Below, piece by piece: positions 61,183 to 64,000 of a stretch of 64,000 nt of DNA; the stretch's first letter is position 1, and each line of letters begins with the position of its first letter. Both the position numbers and the translations under genes were made by a program. The stretch covers positions 62,001 through 126,000 of the forward strand of contig NZ_BARF01000025.1 in NCBI RefSeq assembly GCF_000367365.1, given 5' to 3'. The notes under the pieces were generated by a model. The model was given only the letters and a program-made list of their open reading frames with translations. It made no database searches and had not been told where the DNA came from. The stretch is from Streptomyces prunicolor NBRC 13075. Lineage in GTDB: Bacteria > Actinomycetota > Actinomycetes > Streptomycetales > Streptomycetaceae.

Positions 61183-63237
61183 ATGATCTCCACCCTCCTG
61201 TCCCAGTTGCGGCACGGGCCGGACGGTGAGCCCACCACCCCGCGTCTCGCCTACGGCGCCGACTACAACCCGGAGCAGTGGCCGCGGGAGGTGTGGGACG
61301 AGGACATCCGGCTGATGCGCGAGGCCGGCGTCAACATCGTCTCCGTGGGGATCTTCTCCTGGGCCCGCATCCAACCGGCCCGGGACGCATGGGACTTCGG
61401 CTGGCTCGACGAGGTCATGGACCTGCTGCACGCGGGCGGCATCGGCGTCGACCTGGCCACCGCCACCGCGTCCCCGCCACCGTGGCTGAGCACGGAGCAC
61501 CCGGAGATCCTCCCGGTGACCGCCGCCGGCGAGACCCTGTGGCCCGGGGGCCGCCAGCACTGGCGCCCCACCTCGCCCGTCTTCCGCGAGCACGCGCTAC
61601 GCCTGGTACGGAAGTTGGCCGAACGCTACGCCAACCACCCCGCGCTGGTCGCCTGGCACGTCTCCAACGAGCTCGGCTGCCACAACGTCTACGACTACTC
61701 CGACGACGCGGCCCGCGCCTTCCGCGACTGGCTGCGCGCCCGCTACACCACGATCGACACGCTCAACCAGGCCTGGGGCACCGCATTTTGGTCCCAGCGG
61801 TACAGCGACTGGGAGCAGATCCTGCCGCCCCGGCTGGCCGCGTCCTTCCCGAACCCCACCCAGCAGCTGGACTTCAAGCGCTTCTCCTCCGACGCGCTCA
61901 AGGACCATCTCCGCGTGGAGCGCGACCTGTTGCGCGAGATCACGCCCAACGTGCCGGTCACCACCAACTTCATGGTGATGGGCAACACCAAGGGCATGAA
62001 CTACGCCGACTGGGCCGCCGAAATCGACTTCGTCTCCAACGACCACTACGTGCTGCCCGGTTCACAGGACCGCGACGAGCTGTCCTTCTCCGCGAACCTC
62101 GTGAGCGGGATCTCCGCCGGCAAGCCATGGTTCCTCATGGAGCACTCCACCAGCGCCGTCAACTGGCAGCCCGTCAACGTGGCCAAGCGCCCCGGCGACC
62201 TGGCCCGCGACTCCCTCCTGCACGTCGCGCACGGCGCCGACGCCGTCTGCTACTTCCAGTGGCGCCAGTCCGCGGCCGGCGCCGAGAAGTACCACTCCGC
62301 GATGGTCCCGCACTCCGGCGCCGACAGCGAGGTCTTCCGCGCGGTGACCGAACTCGGCCGCACACTGCGCACGTTGGCCCCCGTCGCCGGGTCGGACCGC
62401 GAGACGGCCCGGGTCGGCATCGTCTTCGACTGGGAGTCCTGGTGGGCCAGCGAGCAGGACTCGCACCCCACCGACCGGCTCGACTACCGCCAGGAAGCGC
62501 TCGACTGGTACTCCGCCCTCCTCGACCTCGGCGTCCGCGCCGACATCGTCACCGCGCAGACCGCCCTGGACCGCTACGACGTGGTGATCACGCCGGTGCT
62601 GCACATGATCCCGGCGGCCCTCTCCAAGGAACTCACCCGGTACGTCGAGCAGGGCGGCCACCTGGTCTCCACGTACTTCTCCGGTGTCGTCGACGAGAAC
62701 GACCACATCTGGCTCGGCGGCTACCCGGGCGCCCTGCGCGACCTGCTGGGCATCCGTATCGAGGAGTTCGGCCCGCTGCTCGACGGCGACACGGTCGAGC
62801 TGGACCTCGACGGCACGGCCACGGGCTCCCTGTGGACCGACCGGATCACGGTGACCGACCCCGAGGTGGAGGTGCTGGCCCACTACCGCAGCGGCACGTA
62901 CGCCGGTCGCCCCGCGGTCACCCGCCGTACGGTGGGCGGAGGTTCGGCGGCGTACGTCTCCACGCGTCTGGGCCGTGCCGGACTCGCCGGTCTGCTCCCC
63001 GAGTTGCTCGCGCCCGCCGGTGTCGGCAGTGAACTCCCCGACGCCGCACGGGGAGTTGTCGAGCTGACCGTGCGCCGGAACGCCGACAGCCGCTACCTGT
63101 TCCTGGTCAACCGGACCGACGGGACAGTGCCGTTGACCGGTCTGTCCGGGGAACTGCTGGTCGGCAGCGCGGGCGAGGACGGTTTCCCCGTGCTCTCCCC
63201 AAGGGAGGTCGCCGTAGTGAGCCAGCCCGCGACCTGA
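61183..63237 (+). CDS. GH42 beta-galactosidase
   Basis: A 684-residue cytoplasmic glycosidase. The TIM barrel begins YGADYNPEQWPREVWDEDIRLMREAGVN and has acid/base Glu163 in HVSNELGCHN and nucleophile Glu320 in FLMEHSTSAVNW. A trimerisation domain (about 395-600: ETARVGIVFDWESWWA, YVEQGGHLVSTYFSG) and a small C-terminal domain follow. Bacterial GH42 enzymes cut beta-galactosides, often galacto-oligosaccharides from plant galactans rather than lactose. No signal peptide, so it acts on sugars imported by the preceding ABC transporter. The ATG follows GGAAGGA. Confidence 0.93.
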   Translation: MISTLLSQLRHGPDGEPTTPRLAYGADYNPEQWPREVWDEDIRLMREAGVNIVSVGIFSWARIQPARDAWDFGWLDEVMDLLHAGGIGVDLATATASPPPWLSTEHPEILPVTAAGETLWPGGRQHWRPTSPVFREHALRLVRKLAERYANHPALVAWHVSNELGCHNVYDYSDDAARAFRDWLRARYTTIDTLNQAWGTAFWSQRYSDWEQILPPRLAASFPNPTQQLDFKRFSSDALKDHLRVERDLLREITPNVPVTTNFMVMGNTKGMNYADWAAEIDFVSNDHYVLPGSQDRDELSFSANLVSGISAGKPWFLMEHSTSAVNWQPVNVAKRPGDLARDSLLHVAHGADAVCYFQWRQSAAGAEKYHSAMVPHSGADSEVFRAVTELGRTLRTLAPVAGSDRETARVGIVFDWESWWASEQDSHPTDRLDYRQEALDWYSALLDLGVRADIVTAQTALDRYDVVITPVLHMIPAALSKELTRYVEQGGHLVSTYFSGVVDENDHIWLGGYPGALRDLLGIRIEEFGPLLDGDTVELDLDGTATGSLWTDRITVTDPEVEVLAHYRSGTYAGRPAVTRRTVGGGSAAYVSTRLGRAGLAGLLPELLAPAGVGSELPDAARGVVELTVRRNADSRYLFLVNRTDGTVPLTGLSGELLVGSAGEDGFPVLSPREVAVVSQPAT

Positions 63238-63245
63238 CGGACGGC

Positions 63246-63893
63246 TCAGGTGAGTTCGAGCAGCCCGCGGCGGACGGCCTCCGACACGGCCGCCGCCCGG
63301 TTGTCGACCTTGAACTTGCGGTAGATCCGCACGAGATGGGTCTTGACCGTGGCCTCGCTGAGGAACAACGCCTCGGCGATGGCCCGGTTGCTGTGCCCCT
63401 CGGCCATCAGCCGGACGACCTCGACCTCGCGCGCGGTCAACTCCTGGGCGGGGCTGACCACTTGGCCGACCAGTTCACCGACGACGTCCGCCGCGAGCCC
63501 GACCGATCCGCCGGCGGCCGTACGGACCGCCTGGAAGAGTTCCTCCGGCGGCCCCGCCTTGAGCACATAGCCGCGGGCGCCCGCCTGCAACGCCCGTACG
63601 ACATCGGCTCGTCCGGCGTAGCTGGTCAGCATGACCACCGCGACGCCCGGCGCCCGCTGGGCGAGCCGTCGGACGGCCTCGACGCCGTCGATCCCACTCC
63701 CCGGCCCGGCGAACCGCAGATCCATCAGCGCGACGTCGGGCGTCAACTGGGCTGCCAGGCGCACGGCTTCCTCACCGCTGCCGGCCTCGGCGATCACATC
63801 GAGGTCCGGTTCGCCGTCGAGCAGGGCGCGCAGTCCGGCCCGTACGACGGCGTGGTCGTCCGCGATGAGGAGCCGGAACGGTCCGCCGGTCAT
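63246..63893 (-). CDS. NarL/LuxR-type two-component response regulator
   Basis: A 215-residue regulator: receiver domain with acidic pocket DD (12-13), phospho-acceptor Asp58 in VALMDLRF, Thr/Ser in VMLTSYAG and Lys in YVLKAGPP; C-terminal LuxR HTH (LTAREVEVVRLMAEGHSNRAIAEALFLSEATVKTHLVRIYRKFKV). Its start overlaps the stop of the preceding kinase gene (ATGA), so the pair is co-translated. Targets unknown. Confidence 0.95.
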   Translation of the reverse strand: MTGGPFRLLIADDHAVVRAGLRALLDGEPDLDVIAEAGSGEEAVRLAAQLTPDVALMDLRFAGPGSGIDGVEAVRRLAQRAPGVAVVMLTSYAGRADVVRALQAGARGYVLKAGPPEELFQAVRTAAGGSVGLAADVVGELVGQVVSPAQELTAREVEVVRLMAEGHSNRAIAEALFLSEATVKTHLVRIYRKFKVDNRAAAVSEAVRRGLLELT

Positions 63894-64000
63894 GAGGCGG
63901 TCGCCGCGGTGAGAGGTGCGACCGGCCGGATCCGGGGCGGTGCTGAGACCGTGGCGCGGACCCTGGTCCCCCCGCCCGGCACGCTGCTCACGTCGAGGTC
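63890..64000 (-). CDS. Sensor histidine kinase (only C-terminal end in window)
   Basis: The last 36 codons before the overlapping stop read DLDVSSVPGGGTRVRATVSA..., the G2-box-like end of a HATPase_c domain as in NarL-type sensor kinases. The stop TGA (63890-63892) overlaps the regulator start. The rest lies beyond the right edge. Confidence 0.75.
   Translation of the reverse strand, partial: DLDVSSVPGGGTRVRATVSAPPRIRPVAPLTAATAS

Noticed and set aside
1..64000. CRISPR arrays, tRNA/rRNA genes, prophage or conjugative element modules
   Set aside because: No regularly spaced direct repeats, no cloverleaf or conserved rRNA stretches, and no integrase, capsid or transfer genes were found; the only mobile DNA seen is the IS5-type element.

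Overview
The window looks like chromosomal DNA of a Streptomyces species. It is very GC-rich with strong G/C bias at third codon positions and many GTG/TTG starts. It also carries gene families typical of that genus: an XRE-DUF5753/DUF397 pair, PF04672 (DUF574) methyltransferases, a SigB/SigF-type sigma factor with partner-switching phosphatase and ATP-binding proteins, an LAETG sortase substrate, and a sugar ABC operon without its own ATPase. I saw no rRNA, tRNA, CRISPR array or prophage.

Left part (1-12.5 kb). A left-truncated IclR regulator with a perfect palindrome at its start diverges from a translationally coupled mhpD-mhpF-mhpE meta-cleavage operon. A divergent MmyB-type regulator/SDR pair follows. 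Next is a roughly 1.97-kb IS5-type element (5354-7318) with 12-bp inverted ends and a TA duplication in a CTAG target. It carries an intact adenosine-deaminase-like gene besides its transposase, and it sits exactly at the stop codon of a YbhN-like membrane protein gene. Then come a DHA2 drug exporter with a divergent TetR regulator, an LmeA-like DUF2993 protein, and a second TetR paralogous to the first.

Signalling block (12.5-19.3 kb): a hypothetical protein, a stress-type sigma factor, a PF04672 methyltransferase, a GAF-SpoIIE phosphatase, a HATPase_c_2 protein, XRE/DUF397 and a second PF04672 methyltransferase.

Central accessory region (19.3-35.6 kb): a secreted GH5 glycosidase with two LacI-type operators; an NTF2-like/SDR pair with four operator copies that match the operator of a TetR 4 kb away; a MarR/MFS pair; a RidA and XRE-cupin pair; an alpha/beta hydrolase; a branched-chain 2-oxoacid catabolic operon (acyl-CoA dehydrogenase, SDR, E1alpha, E1beta, E2) with a divergent Lrp/AsnC regulator; a class II aldolase-like protein; and a DUF2236 (MpaB-like) oxygenase behind a frameshifted small gene. 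The XRE-cupin, hydrolase and aldolase promoters share a paired motif with a constant 21-bp spacing, which suggests a local regulon.

35.6-43.5 kb: one complete, apparently active single-module type I PKS (CoA ligase-ACP-KS-AT-DH-KR-ACP-TE) with no obvious dedicated tailoring gene next to it.

Right part (43.5-64 kb) is mostly housekeeping. A cold-shock gene has a terminator-like hairpin in its leader. A DEAD-box helicase has its ribosome-binding site buried in a hairpin. Long-form GAPDH, an LAETG-anchored DUF1996 protein, an NlpC/P60 protein with six 14-residue repeats, an EEP-family phosphatase/nuclease, GtrA-like and lipoprotein genes, and 6-phosphogluconate dehydrogenase follow. The end holds a LacI regulator, two sugar permeases, a binding lipoprotein and a GH42 beta-galactosidase, then a truncated two-component system. 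The LacI-operon operator (ATGTTTACGTAAACAT) is nearly identical to the two sites before the GH5 gene 38 kb away, at the same distance from a -35-like element. This points to joint control of extracellular glycan cleavage, uptake and intracellular hydrolysis.
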